Shown piece by piece: positions 48,308-59,045 of a stretch of DNA of 64,000 nt. Position numbers and translations under genes: made by a program. The notes beneath the pieces are model-generated. The model worked only from the letters and a program-made list of their open reading frames with translations. It ran no database searches and was not told the DNA's origin. Source of the stretch: Sternotherus odoratus (Eukaryota > Chordata > Testudines > Kinosternidae); the NCBI GenBank assembly GCA_032164245.1, contig JAVMKO010000020.1:7901206-7965205 (forward strand). The letters run 5' to 3'. Positions within the stretch are counted from its first letter, which is position 1. Each line of letters opens with the position of its first letter.

Positions 48308-49689
48308 CCATCGGGCTAGCTTGTCTTTATCATATTCAGCAATAATGGAAGGAATCTACAGGCCTGTATCCTGTAAAACATTGGCCTCAGCACTTAGCAT
48401 AAGGCTTGAGACCTACGGATTTTGGCATAGATAAATGACCCAACAGTTACCCTTAAGTTTTGGAGAATTGGAAATAGAGTGGAAGGGGAGTTTTGTGCAT
48501 AATGACGTCATCCAACTACAGAAACACGAAGCAAACCCAGCTTTCGGAAAGAACATCCAACCACAGGCATGCCATGGCAACGAATTAACATATATGATGA
48601 TAAGTTCAGATGATTAATATACTAGCCTATAGTATAAAAGTTGCATCCCCGCCTGTGGACAGTAGGGGAGAGAGATGTAGCCTGTGGGAGGTGCCAGAGT
48701 GATAGCCACTGGCAGTGAGGGAGAAGATGATGGTGATGAAGGTGATGATGGCGATCATTTCAGTTTGTGCTGCAAGGGATGGTGTGAGGATATGGAGGTG
48801 CAGATGTACATTCTGTAGTATCTCCGCCTACCTTCCTGGATTGGAGAGTTTGTGACTGTGCTAAATGTATTAATCAACTATTTGTAAATATAGAAGAGTT
48901 CCTATAGTGTGAGTGTTGCATCTGTGCATGTCGGGGTTCCCAAGTATATAATCATTTGAATAATACTGATTATTACTGATCTGATCTTGGGATGCGAACC
49001 TGCCAACCCTCAAAGTGTTAAGTGGAGATTCTTAAGTAATCAAAACAATTAATATATAGCCTATAGATCAGGCGACAGTCGGTAGATCAAAAAATTGCAA
49101 AGAAAAACAAGGCCATTTCTGTGTGTGTGTATATATGTATGTGTGTGTGTGTATACATATAAAATATATATAAAACAAAACATTTTGATAGAGTGTACAT
49201 AGTAGTTACTTGCCAATACAAAAGAGGAGTCCCGCTTTCTAACCTAGATCCCTGAGTCGTACCCACAGAGACCAATTAAAATCTAAACGGATCTGATGTC
49301 ATAAATACAATTTAAATAGCATTTGGTAGCCCAACAGTATGCAAGAAGCAGGTCAGGGGGATACCAGTGCAGAACGTTGCTCTTGTAATGCCAGAAATGT
49401 AAAGTATTAAATTTTCCATGGGCAGCAAGTTTAAGAAAGTCAGAGTTTATGAAGAGGATAATTTGGAAATTGACTTACTATACAACTTGCTTCCAAAGTC
49501 TGGAATGTTTTAACAAAAAATTGTAGATCTTATAGCATGCATCCTTAGGAGGAACTACACATTTATTCAATGCTTTTTTTTCCTTTGTTTAAAAAACTGT
49601 AGCCTGTCAGGATCTGTGAATGTTCATGGATTTGGGATTATTATAATACATAATTTATTAGTTTCACAAGAACACTCAAAACCCAGATA
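48308..49689. other. Non-coding with microsatellites
   Basis: 48725-48760 is a GATGGT-type run; 49118-49175 is a compound TG/TA run. No gene-like frame. Confidence 0.5.
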
Positions 49690-49965
49690 GGCTGTAGGCC
49701 CCCTTGTTATTTGTATTACATCAGTATCTAAAGGCTCTCAATGAAATCAGGGCCCTACTGTGCTAGGCGCACACACACACACACACATACACACACACAC
49801 ACACACACTAAGAGACAGTCCCTGGACAATACAAAGAGTGAGAGCAGGCGCAGAATGAAATCGCTCCCTCAGGGTCACGTAGCAAGTGAGTAGCTGAGCT
49901 AGATTAGAACAGAGACTTCTTGACTCTCAAGGACGTGCCTTATCCCTATACTGTCCCACTGAACA
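49690..49965 (-). repeat. L2-like tail with (CA)n, then MIR-like core
   Basis: CAGGGCCCTACTGTGCTAGG, then a CA microsatellite at 49769-49808, then AAGAGACAGTCCCTGGACAA, CTCAGGGTCACGTAGCAAGT and CAAGGACGTGCCTTATCCC. The microsatellite sits where the family normally reads GTACAGAC, so it probably grew in place. Confidence 0.6.
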
Positions 49966-51189
49966 TGACACTGTCCAAACAGAACACGGTCCAAACGTGT
50001 TTATAATCTAAATGGGAAATTAATGGATGAAGGAGGGGAAGAAACAGCCTGTTCCCTGCCTCATTTCATGAGGATTCTAGATTCTAAATGTCTCCTGCAT
50101 ATAGACCTACTCTACCTATATGCAAATGACACTTATTTGTATGGCTACTTCTTGATGAAGCCTGCTGCATCAAGAAAATGGGATTTAGAAGCTTAAGTCA
50201 CTTTGTTTCTTCTGGAAAAGCATCCACTACATAACATTTACAGGACGATGGTGCAAAAAGCTTGTTACGTCTTTCACTTCAGATACCAAGACATAAGTAC
50301 AGATTTGCGGCTGGATCCCGTCAGCTGTGGAGCTTCACTGATTCTCAGAGGGAATCAAAGAGGTTGAAGTTATTACAGCATCAGGCCCCTTGTTCATGCT
50401 TCTATAAGATGCTTTTGCTCTCTGTTGTTTTTTTCTTTTCTTTTTTTTTGACAGTCCACAAACACAGAAAGCAAATGATGCATCAGATATTTGCATATAC
50501 TTTTCTGGGATTATAGCCAACCAAATGTATATTTTGCTTTGTTTTATGGCTTTATTATTATTATTTTTACACCCACCATGTTTCCTACATAGCTGATCAT
50601 AATCGTAGTATCACCGGCAACAAGGCGGGCAGACATTTTTCATCCTCCGAAAGCCTATACCAGTGATGATGCAGTTTTCGGTTGTGTCTGTCAATCAGTT
50701 GAGCGCTTGTGTCTGTATTCCAGGAAAGCTGAGTTTGGTACCTCTTCTCTGTCACACCTGTACATTCCATCACTTGCTTAGCTAAGAGCAATGGGTAGGC
50801 ATGTGGGAATATATTCGATCTTCTAGCATGTCCCTATCCAAATGGAATTCACCGGGATGTGTGCAGTTAAATGGCTCCCCAGAGTGAAATCATACTGATA
50901 GATAAACTGTACTCAGCAACGGGTGTCCCCAAACTAATAGGTCCTCCTGGAAGCGGAACTCATTGGGGTGGATTTGAGGGGCCTGTAAAAGGGGTTTGTA
51001 GCCAGTTAGCAGCTCATAGCTCAGCTCTGAAGTGATTTGAGGTGGGATGGGGTCAACTGGGACATCCGCTTGTGCATAAAATTTCCCATCTTCTCTCTCC
51101 CCTCTCCTTGCCGTAGAAAGAGCTTTGAGAGATGTTGTAACTTGAGGCTCTTCCATGGCTTCAGTCAGGGGCAGCAGCATCTTCTAATA
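49966..51189. other. Non-coding, nothing recognised
   Basis: No gene-like frame or named repeat; a T-rich run lies near 50428-50450. Confidence 0.5.
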
Positions 51190-51410
51190 GATAGAACTCT
51201 TGACTTGGAATTAACGGACTTAGATTCTATTTCCATCTCTGCCACTGACTAGCAGTGTGACCTTGGGCAAGTCACCCCCCTGCCCCATCTGTTTCCCCAT
51301 CTGTAAAATGGGAATAATGAGCAATGAGATATAATCATGGTTATAAAGCACTTTTAGATCTGAATCTGAATTATTATATGTATTATATATTATAATTTTA
51401 TTATAAGTAT
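51190..51410 (+). repeat. MIR-like SINE
   Basis: CCATCTCTGCCACTGACTAG, CAGTGTGACCTTGGGCAAGT, CCCCATCTGTAAAATGGGAA, TATAAAGCACTTTTAGATC, then an A/T-rich tail. One of the best MIR matches in the window. Confidence 0.9.
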
Positions 51411-51469
51411 AATTTTCCTACAGAGCCCTCCTGAGTATATATGGAGACTTGTGCTAGATAGCAAAGGTG

Positions 51470-51745
51470 GTTAGAAAATGTTTGTTATTCCCATAAAATT
51501 TTCAACAAAAAATGAAAAGGTTTTCAAAAATGTCTTTTCTTCAAAAGTGGTAGATTTTTCTTGAAAGAAAAGGAAACCCCAAAATAAAATATTATTCCAT
51601 TTTCAGGAATATAAATCTGAAAACCCAGTTTTTTCACTTTCTCTTCTCTAAAGAATAACCCATTTTTGTTGTAAAGAAATGAACCATTTTCTTGGAAATT
51701 TCCATTCTGAAGAAAAATCAGTCTTCATTTAAAAATATATAAATC
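51470..51745. repeat. A/T-rich family block
   Basis: AAATTTTCAACAAAAAATGA, TTTTCAAAAATGTCTTTTCT, GGAAATTTCCATTCTGAAG; same family as 14715-14905. Confidence 0.4.
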
Positions 51746-51837
51746 AAACAGCAAACCCAACCAGTCCATTAGTATTAGTTGGAATTTAAAAAGATAACTA
51801 CCTTTATTTATGTTCATTATTATTTGTAGTGTGGTTG

Positions 51838-52080
51838 AGCCTCAAAGCCCCAGTCGTAGATTAAGGCCCAATTGTGTAAGGTGCTGTACAAAATTGAACA
51901 CACAGCTGGTCCCAGAGAGCTAGGGTGACCAGATGTCCCGATTATATAGGTACAGTCCTGTTATTTGGGGCTTTTCCTCATATAAATGCCTATTCCCCCC
52001 ACCACCCCCATCCCGATTTTTCACACTTGCTATCTGGTCACCCTACAGAGAGCTTCCAGTCTAAGTTTTACATTTCTGCT
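51838..52080 (-). repeat. L2-like fragment split by a MITE
   Basis: Left part AGGCCCAATTGTGTAAGGTG, CTGTACAAAATTGAACACAC, GCTGGTCCCAGAGAGC; right part CAGAGAGCTTCCAGTCTAAG. With the 125-base MITE and one copy of CAGAGAGC removed, the L2-like sequence is continuous. Confidence 0.6.
51921..52045. mobile_element. hAT-type MITE 'TAGGGTGACC', copy 2
   Basis: 125 bases. The terminal inverted repeat TAGGGTGACCAGAT is perfect over 14 bases (right end ATCTGGTCACCCTA). Flanked by an exact 8-bp duplication CAGAGAGC (51913-51920 and 52046-52053). Same family as 30727-30847, including the internal TTTTTCACACTTGCT block. No coding capacity. Confidence 0.9.
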
Positions 52081-53355
52081 TTAAGAGGCAGCATATTAGT
52101 TCATAGCTAAACAGTAGCAGTTAATTTATTCCCCTAAAATCTGTGATAGGGAGACAACACACACGACACAAATAACTCTCCCTACCCCAAAAGTATTATG
52201 TTTTCCTCCTCTGGCCTCTCCCCCCAAAACAGGGACATATAAGAATAGTTCTGATCCTTTCTGATACACACCATTAGCAGAACTTCTTTATGCCTCATCC
52301 CCTCTGCTATCTTAAATCATTATTAAATATCTATAAAAACTAGTAGGAGAATTTAATTCTGCTCCATGAAAATAAGGAAACCCCTTGCTGCTGCTCCTTT
52401 CTATTTGATAATAGCAATATTTTGATTTCTAACCCAGCACTGTACTATTTCCCATCTGTTTAATGATAGGACCTTCACTATGAGCAGCAAGCTTATTATT
52501 TCCTATATATAATTTTTTGGTTATTGACTTTTACCTTTGATTTGGTGTAGGATGTTTCTTCTCCTTTCCCATCTGCACCCATGATCCTGTCTAAAGCAAG
52601 CTCTTATTTTTACCACTGTGTCACTGCAGCTTTTGTCTCCTAGCCCTACAAAAGAGAGCATCTCTAGGGCTTGCAGTTTTGTCCACCCTTCATGCCTTTA
52701 TGTAGTTTTCCCTCTGCTGAACCATGCCCTCTGCAGTCTCTTCACAGAATGCTGTTACAATTGCAGCAATACATTTCCTCTAGCACTAATGCCTCAGCAG
52801 CGACTTTGACTCCAGGCCAACATTTAAAATATAAAAAAGGAAAGAAATAAGGTTGTTAAAAGCAGCCTGAGTCAAATAATCTCCCATGCTGTGTTAGAGC
52901 ACCTTTCTCACACACAGAGAGCTCTTATGATGGCCTATTAATCAAGGAACAAATACAAGCTTCTGAATGAGCCCCTGATAAACACATCTGAACACAGTGG
53001 GTAAAAGAGCGAGTCTCAAACACTGGGAGTTATTTCACAGTGATTGTGTGTGTGTGTGTGTGTGTGTGTGTTTTTACCAAAAAGCCACAGAATAGAAATG
53101 GGAGGTGGATTTGTGATTTACACCTGCCACTTACATTCAAAAAGTCTAATTGGAAATCAGAAATGTGTTGATAAGTGAAAACAATTATTTAATGCAAACA
53201 GTGTGTCACCCTGACACATTTGGCACCTGGATTTAATATGTTGCATACAAGGCACAGCATTTCCAAGGAGGAAGGTTGGATTATTTTTTATGACTTTACA
53301 AATATTGCTATGGCTGTAGGGGCAGTAACATATAAAGTGATATAAAGAAGATACA
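52081..53355. other. Non-coding, one (GT)n
   Basis: GT microsatellite at 53046-53071. No gene-like frame or named repeat otherwise. Confidence 0.5.
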
Positions 53356-53363
53356 CAGATAGT

Positions 53364-53499
53364 CATATTTGCTGGAACAAGGGGTGCTGGGGGAGCTGCT
53401 GCACCCCCGGCTTGAAGTGGTTTCCTTTATACACACAGGTTAGGGTTTGGTTCAATGTCTCACAGCACCCCCACTATACAAGTTGTTCCAGCACCCCTG
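53364..53499. mobile_element. hAT-type MITE 'GGTGCTGGAACAA'
   Basis: 136 bases. Left CATATTTGCTGGAACAAGGG, right TTGTTCCAGCACCCCTG; the ends are inverted copies. Flanks CAGATAGT (53356-53363) and CAGACAGT (53500-53507) form an 8-bp duplication with one change. Confidence 0.72.
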
Positions 53500-53822
53500 C
53501 AGACAGTCAGGTGTATGGATGGAGAAGTCAATTACTGGTCTAGAGTAAAACAAAATTGTGATTCAATATAATTTATAGAGGGTTAACCCATCTAAATCCA
53601 AGAAAAGAGATCCAGTGACTTCATTAGGTTTTATATTAGGGCCTGAACCCACCGAGCTTAATGTTTACTCTCTTACATGGTTTGAAGCAACAGTATTGCA
53701 CTGGAACTAGGTATTCCTGCAGGGCAGGTGTGACACTCCATTGGTTGCTGAGAACAAGGCTCAAGAGTGGCAAAAGTATAAAAAGAAAGGGAAAAGGCCA
53801 GACAGGGATTTGCTGAAGGAGC

Positions 53823-54127
53823 AAACTGAAACTCCTTGCCTGAGGAGGTTATGAGGGCTAGGACTATAATAGGGTTTAAAAAGAGAACTGGATAATTTCA
53901 TGGAAGTTAACTCAATTAATGGCTATTAGCCAGGATGGGTAAGAAACGGTGTCCCTAGCGTCTGTTTGTCAGAGGGGGGTGATGGATGGCAGGGGAGAGA
54001 TCACTTGATCATTGCCTGTTAGGTTCACTCACTCTGGGGCACCTGGCATTGGCCACTGGCGGTAGACAGAATACTGGGCTGGATGGACCTTTGGTCTGAC
54101 TCAGTACAGCCGTTCTTATGTTCTTAT
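53823..54127 (+). mobile_element. CR1 LINE 3' end
   Basis: AAACTCCTTGCCTGAGGAGG, GGCTAGGACTATAATAGGG, GTTAGGTTCACTCACTCTGG, TGGGCTGGATGGACCTTTGG, ending CCGTTCTTATGTTCTTATG. Only the last piece of ORF2 (the NSLP.E motif region) and the 3' UTR remain. Confidence 0.92.
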
Positions 54128-54274
54128 GAGCAGGCGAAGGAGTAAAAGAGGAACAATGTCCATGAGACTGGCTAGAGGAGGCCCACAGAAGGCTTTAAAA
54201 ATGAGGGCAAGTTTGATTTGGATATAGAAATGAATTGAGAGCCAATGGAGTGCTGAGAGATTGGTGGTACCATC

Positions 54275-54728
54275 CAGGGCTGGCGACAGAAATTTGGGGT
54301 CCCCCTGCTCTGATCGTTTGCCCCCCCCCAGCCCAGCTGGCACTTCCCCCCCCCCCAGCTGACAGCGGCCAGGGGGCCCCCCAGCCCAGCCGCCCCCCCC
54401 CCCCCAGCCCAGCCGGCGCTCCCCCCCAGCTGACAGCGGCTGGCGGCACTGTGGGGTCCTGCGGCTTGAGCCGCCCTTGCTGCTCCCCCCCGCGTCCCCC
54501 CGCACTTTCTCCCCCGGACTGCGCCGCTGCTGCCGGCCGGGCTCTCTGCTCCTGCCAGGGACACGCGTGCTCGTCCGGAGGAGAGCCACGCCGCCTCCCC
54601 GCCCCTTCTCCGCTCCCCAGGCCCGGTGACAAGGGGGGATGACTACGGGTACTGCTGTGTAACAGACCCCCCTAAAGTCTGGGGCCCGGTACAGCTCTAC
54701 CCGTAGTACCCCCCTGTCGCTGGCACTG
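54275..54728. mobile_element. hAT-type element, C-rich, with 8-bp duplication
   Basis: 454 bases. Left end CAGGGCTGGCGACAG, right end CTGTCGCTGGCACTG (inverse CAGTGCCAGCGACAG), 13 of 15 bases paired; CAGGG is a typical hAT terminus. Flanks GTACCATC (54267-54274) and GTGCCATC (54729-54736) match at 7 of 8. The interior has several long C-runs and a twice-repeated CAGCTGACAGCGGC segment (54356 and 54427). The 213-codon minus-strand frame covering it is a composition effect, not a gene. Confidence 0.78.
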
Positions 54729-54781
54729 GTGCCATCATATGGACAGATTCCTATCAAACCTGTCAGCCTTTAACAGCATAG

Positions 54782-54986
54782 AATCAGAGAGGTAGCCGTG
54801 TTAGTCTGGAATAGCAGAGGTAACAAAGAGTCCTGTGACTCCTTAAATACTAACTAAAGTATTGAAGCATAAACTTTCGTGGGCTAATACCCACTTCGTC
54901 GGATGCAAGCAGTGGAAGTGTCTTAAACAAAAGTTTATGCTTCAATACGTTAGTTAGTCTTTAAGGTGTCACAGGACTCTTTGTTA
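54782..54986. mobile_element. Penelope-like hairpin with hammerhead-like core and 15-bp duplication
   Basis: 205 bases. The left end, AATCAGAGAGGTAGCCGTGT, is the standard family terminus in reverse. Inverted arms: 54820-54878 (GTAACAAAGAGTCCTGTGAC ... GAAGCATAAACTTTC) and 54929-54987 (AAAGTTTATGCTTCAATAC ... CACAGGACTCTTTGTTAC). On the minus strand, between the arms, CCGACGA (54902-54896), a 6-bp stem GTGGGT/GCCCAC and GAAA (54878-54875) give a hammerhead-like core with one change in CUGANGA. Exact 15-bp duplication CCTTTAACAGCATAG at 54767-54781 and 54987-55001. Confidence 0.82.
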
Positions 54987-55070
54987 CCTTTAACAGCATA
55001 GTTATTCATTTTGACACTACCACAGAGAGATTTCTTGGGCGGAGAGCAAGGCAGGAGGTTCTACCTGTAA

Positions 55071-55358
55071 CAGTGGCGTCGCTAGGGTTGGTGTCACCCA
55101 GTGCGGAGGCAGCAGCCGGGGTGCCCCCCCCCCCGGGATCCCCGCACGTGCGGAGGCAGCAGCCGGGGCGCCCCCCCCCTCCCGGGGCTCCCCGCATGGC
55201 TCCGGCCGGGACCCTGCAGCCCCCCGCGGCTGGCCCGGGGCCAGAGGCAGCGCGGAGTGGGCCCGGGGGCGCCCGGCGCCGACAGCCCGAGCCGGGTGTC
55301 ACCCCTCTGAGAGGGTGTCACCCGGTGCGGTCCGCACCCGCCTAGCTATGCCAGTGAC
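55071..55358. mobile_element. hAT-type MITE, G/C-rich, exact 8-bp duplication
   Basis: 288 bases. Left CAGTGGCGTCGCTAGG, right CCTAGCTATGCCAGTG (inverse CACTGGCATAGCTAGG), 13 of 16 paired. Flanked by exact ACCTGTAA at 55063-55070 and 55359-55366. The interior holds two tandem units of about 47 bases (55101 and 55148, each starting GTGCGGAGGCAGCAGCCGGG) and extreme CpG density. Frames of 70-98 codons here are not genes. Confidence 0.88.
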
Positions 55359-55366
55359 CTGTAAAG

Positions 55367-56149
55367 CTTGCAATGACAAGGCTTCCCAGAGCCCTCTTGA
55401 ATCTTGATGGCTTCTCCTTGACTGTAGGCAGAATAATATAAGCAATGTTGCCTATACTTTACTAGTACCATGTCATGGAAATAATTTGTGGCTTAGGTAC
55501 AGCATGCATTCGCTATTTTCTACTCCAATGAGCAAACCACATTTTTTGCTTCTGGATTTCTTGGCCCAAATTTTCCAAACTTGGCAATTTTCTGATAGGC
55601 AGGTCACACCTGCAGGGTTGTGTTTGTGCAAAGCATGTCATTGCATACCTGTTTGCATGGGCACATGCCAGGCCTGCAGATGCTGCACATTTTGCAGGCC
55701 AGAATGGATGACTTTTTTTTTCAAAATGAGTTCCATCGTGTTTGCAGGCCTGTAGTTGCATATCTGATATGGAAAACTGGGATCCAAATGAATTGTAGAT
55801 AGGGTTGTAAAAGCACTGGTCTAATTCTGTTCCCAATGACATTAATAATAAAGCTTCCATAGACTTCAATGGAATAAAACATGGAACAAAATCAGCTGGC
55901 TTGCCCAATATCGAGAGGCATGGGGGAAATTTGTTGGTGCCTTCTACTCCAGTGGGAGTGAAGAGGATTAACTAAGACTTCAATGGAAGCAGAGTTAAGA
56001 GACTGCTTTTGAAAATCCCACTCTGTGGGACAGGTTCTTTCCTTCCTTTAACAATGTATAAATATGTTCAGATAATAAAAATTAAACATTCTCAAACAGA
56101 CTATAATAGAGAAATTCAAAGAATTGTACAAACAAGAATTAGTTATTGG
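55367..56149. other. Non-coding, nothing recognised
   Basis: Overlapping frames on both strands near 55486-55908 without coding character; no named repeat. Confidence 0.5.
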
Positions 56150-56410
56150 GCCAACTTTTTAGTTTATTTTTGGTCTGGTTTTTTTTCTTCTGAAAATGGC
56201 TTTTCGATTGAAAGAAAAATTCAAAAAAAATGTTTGAAATTTTTCATGATTTCAGCATTTGTTTCTTTTTTCCTTTCTTTTGTTTCCCAGTGGGAAAGTT
56301 GAGAGAAACGAGGGGCCGGAACTAAATCCTTTCTTTAAAAAAATTCAAAACAAAAACTTTCATTTTGTGCAATTTTTTCCCCGCCAAAAATGATTTTGGG
56401 GTGAAATTGT
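56150..56410. repeat. A/T-rich family block
   Basis: GAAAATGGCTTTTCGATTG, GAAATTTTTCATGATTTCAG, CAAAAACTTTCATTTTGTGC; same family as 14715-14905. Confidence 0.4.
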
Positions 56411-57986
56411 TTTTTAATTTCACCCAGTATAACCATGATGAGTAATTTTATCCCCATTATCAGAGGAATCTGAAGTACAGGTTAATTAGACTGGATCCTC
56501 AAAAGTATGTAAGTGCCTAACTCCCATTGGGTAAAATCCAAGTAAGGAGCCTGAATATCGTTGAGAATCTGGGCTTAAGTTATTTGCTGAAGGCTTCAAG
56601 GAAGTATGTAGCGAATCCAGGAACAGAAAACATCTTACAAAATTCTCAGTCCAATGTTTTAATTGCTAAAGCATGCTTCCTCCTTCTTATAACGGTGTTA
56701 ACGTTTAAATTTTAAGTGTGCTTATTATAAGGGAATTGAATTAGCAAATGAATTAGTTCTTTTAGTGGCATCTTAAAATTGCATTGCTAAATTTCTGCTC
56801 CATTATATCAAGGGGTCCTTGCCAACCAAGACTCTAAACCTTACCTACAAGATGATACAGCATGGCATGTACACAATTCGCTGCCAAATATCTTCCAAGA
56901 TACTTGGAAGCTCAATGGTAACAAAGGAGAATTTGATCCCGACTCCCCTGAAGTAATTAATTTAAGGTTTTTTAAAATTAGAGTTCTGCAGAAGCTGGGT
57001 TATTTTCACTTCATTCAATTAAATTCTCAAGCCTTTGCTTTATCCATATGCTACTGTTTGATAAGCTTTGGCAACTCTGTTGAGAGTGGTGCAGGGTTTA
57101 ATTCTTTTGTTTATGCGTAATGTATCCCTTAGTTAAATTCTTGTTGTCTTCCCACAATAAAGGTCTTTCTGTCATATGAAAAGTGTTTCATAGCAGTTTT
57201 GGGTCATAGTTACTCTCAAGTTTTTACTCTCTGTTGATGAAATGTGTTGTGCTTACAAAACAAAAAATGTGTACGTCAGAAAATGAAATATACGTCGAGA
57301 GAGAAAATCGCTTTTTTTTATTCTTATGATCTCCTATGTACAGTATTTTGCAACTTCACCAACCCCTGATAGGCACAGAAGCCAGCATATCATTAACCAA
57401 AAGGATGCTTTCCCCATGCCATGTTGCAATTAATCAGCCCCAATATACATTAAGCATTAATAAATGATTTATAGATTTCCTAATATACATGAACAGTACA
57501 TATTAAAAATGGTATTAAGTACATTAGGAGAAAGATACTCTAGATGGCTATAAGCCATATACAATTGGGTTCTATTAGAATCTGTAACAATTGATTATCC
57601 ATTTCTTAAAAAAATCTATTAATCATTAACCCAGTATAAGGTATTTATAAATGCACCCTCAATTTATAATATGCCAAAATACTCTATAGTCATAAAACTA
57701 TTGAATGAGCTCACAGAACTAACGTCTGCTACTGGTTTAGCCAAACTAGTCTGCATCAGCTACAAATTATGCTATACTTTTTAGAGATGTAGGTTTGGAT
57801 CGTAATTGAAATAAACACAATATAAGCCAAAGGTTGAAACTTGGCACCTAGATTTTCAAGAGACTTGCATTTTGGACCCTTCTGTTTTTGGGTTACCAAC
57901 CTGTAACAATTTAAAGGGGACCGTGAATTTCAAAGGTAGCAATACCACTACTACTACTACTAATAATAATCATAATTAATGTTGTG
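56411..57986. other. Non-coding, A/T-rich
   Basis: 57440-57680 shares loose wording (TTAATAAATGATTTATAGAT, TAACAATTGATTATCC) with 15190-15400. 57949-57980 is a short CTA/TAA run. No gene-like frame. Confidence 0.45.
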
Positions 57987-58681
57987 TGTGACAGAGTGGG
58001 AATGTTCTTAATGTTTCCTCGGAATACAGTATGTGTGCCTCAGTTTCCCCTATGCATTTCTTAAGTCTCTAGGTGGTGGAATCAGGGCTGAGATTGTTGC
58101 AGAACCAGGGACAGAGTGAGGAAATGACCCCCTACTCTGTCCCCTGGCCTGGGCCCCCTCCCCCACCTCAAGGTCTTAGCTGGAAGTGTTGGAGAACAAA
58201 GGGATAAGGTGATCTCCTGGCCCTGGGAAAAGAGACAAAGGCAGAGGAGGGTTTGGAGGGAGTTAGTCCAGAGCTGTCTGGGGACATGGAGTGAAGTGCA
58301 GACGACGTTGTCTGGTTCACTGCCCCCCAAAATGGACCCAGCTGAGGGGTCCTGTTCTCTGTACCTACAAGCTCTGTTTTAAACGGTTCCTGTCGTCTAT
58401 TAAACCCCTGTTTTACTGGCTGGCTGGGAGTCACGTCTAACTGTGAAGTTGGAGTGCAGGACCCTATGGCTTCCCCAGGACCCCGCCTGGGTGGGCTCAC
58501 TGTGGGAAGCGGATGGAGGGGCAGAGGATACTGAATGCTCCAAGGTCAGACCCAGGAAGGTGGAATCCACGTAAGATTCTTGCCCTGAAGACAGTCTGTT
58601 CACAGAGAGGAGGCTTCACCAGAGTCCTAACTGACTTTGGTGGGGAGCAGTACCAGAGCATCACCCAGGGACTCCGTGACA
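57987..58681 (+). mobile_element. LTR-like element (solo LTR), family C
   Basis: About 695 bases, TGTGACAGAGTGGGAATGTT at the start and GGGACTCCGTGACA at the end. TGTGACA...CTCCGTGACA matches the ends of a turtle LTR family as I recall it. Inside are GCCTCAGTTTCCCCTATGC and, near 58398, CTATTAAACCCCTGTTTTAC, which may be its poly(A) signal region. No adjoining internal viral genes, so a solo LTR is likely. The flanks (TTGTG and TTGAA) do not give a clean duplication. Confidence 0.6.
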
Positions 58682-58739
58682 TTGAATATACCAGAAATCA
58701 ACTCCATTTCAGAGGTCTCGTCTTGAGCACCCTGGATCA

Positions 58740-59045
58740 TTTAGAATGGATACTGGGAAGGAATCCGTTTTCCCATCCCAAATTGGGAATTTCTGAGATT
58801 TTGAAATAATTTCCCACCCCAAATTGGGGCGAAAAATCAAAATCTCAAAAATGTTTACAAAATCTGAATCAGGAAAAATGTGTATTCGGACAATTGAAAT
58901 GTTTCATTTTGATAATTGGGAAGTATTTCCTTTGAATTTGGACCCTTACTAATTTTGTATTACTTTTACAATAAATTAAAATTTCAAAACAAAAAGTCAT
59001 TTTGAACCAAAACCCAAAACTTTTCATTTAAAAATGTTGTAACAG
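58740..59045. repeat. A/T-rich family block
   Basis: CATCCCAAATTGGGAATTTC, AATTGAAATGTTTCATTTTG, AAATTTCAAAACAAAAAGTC; same family as 14715-14905. It contains a nearby tandem pair CCCATCCCAAATTGGG / CCCACCCCAAATTGGG. Confidence 0.4.

Noticed and set aside
54116..54757. 213-codon minus-strand frame and overlapping 130-145-codon frames
   Set aside because: They cover a hAT-type element with poly-C runs and span its ends and flanks. The protein is low-complexity Gly/Pro/Arg with no domain.
54290..55345. CpG island marking a gene promoter
   Set aside because: The G/C-rich parts coincide exactly with two transposon insertions that have target-site duplications.
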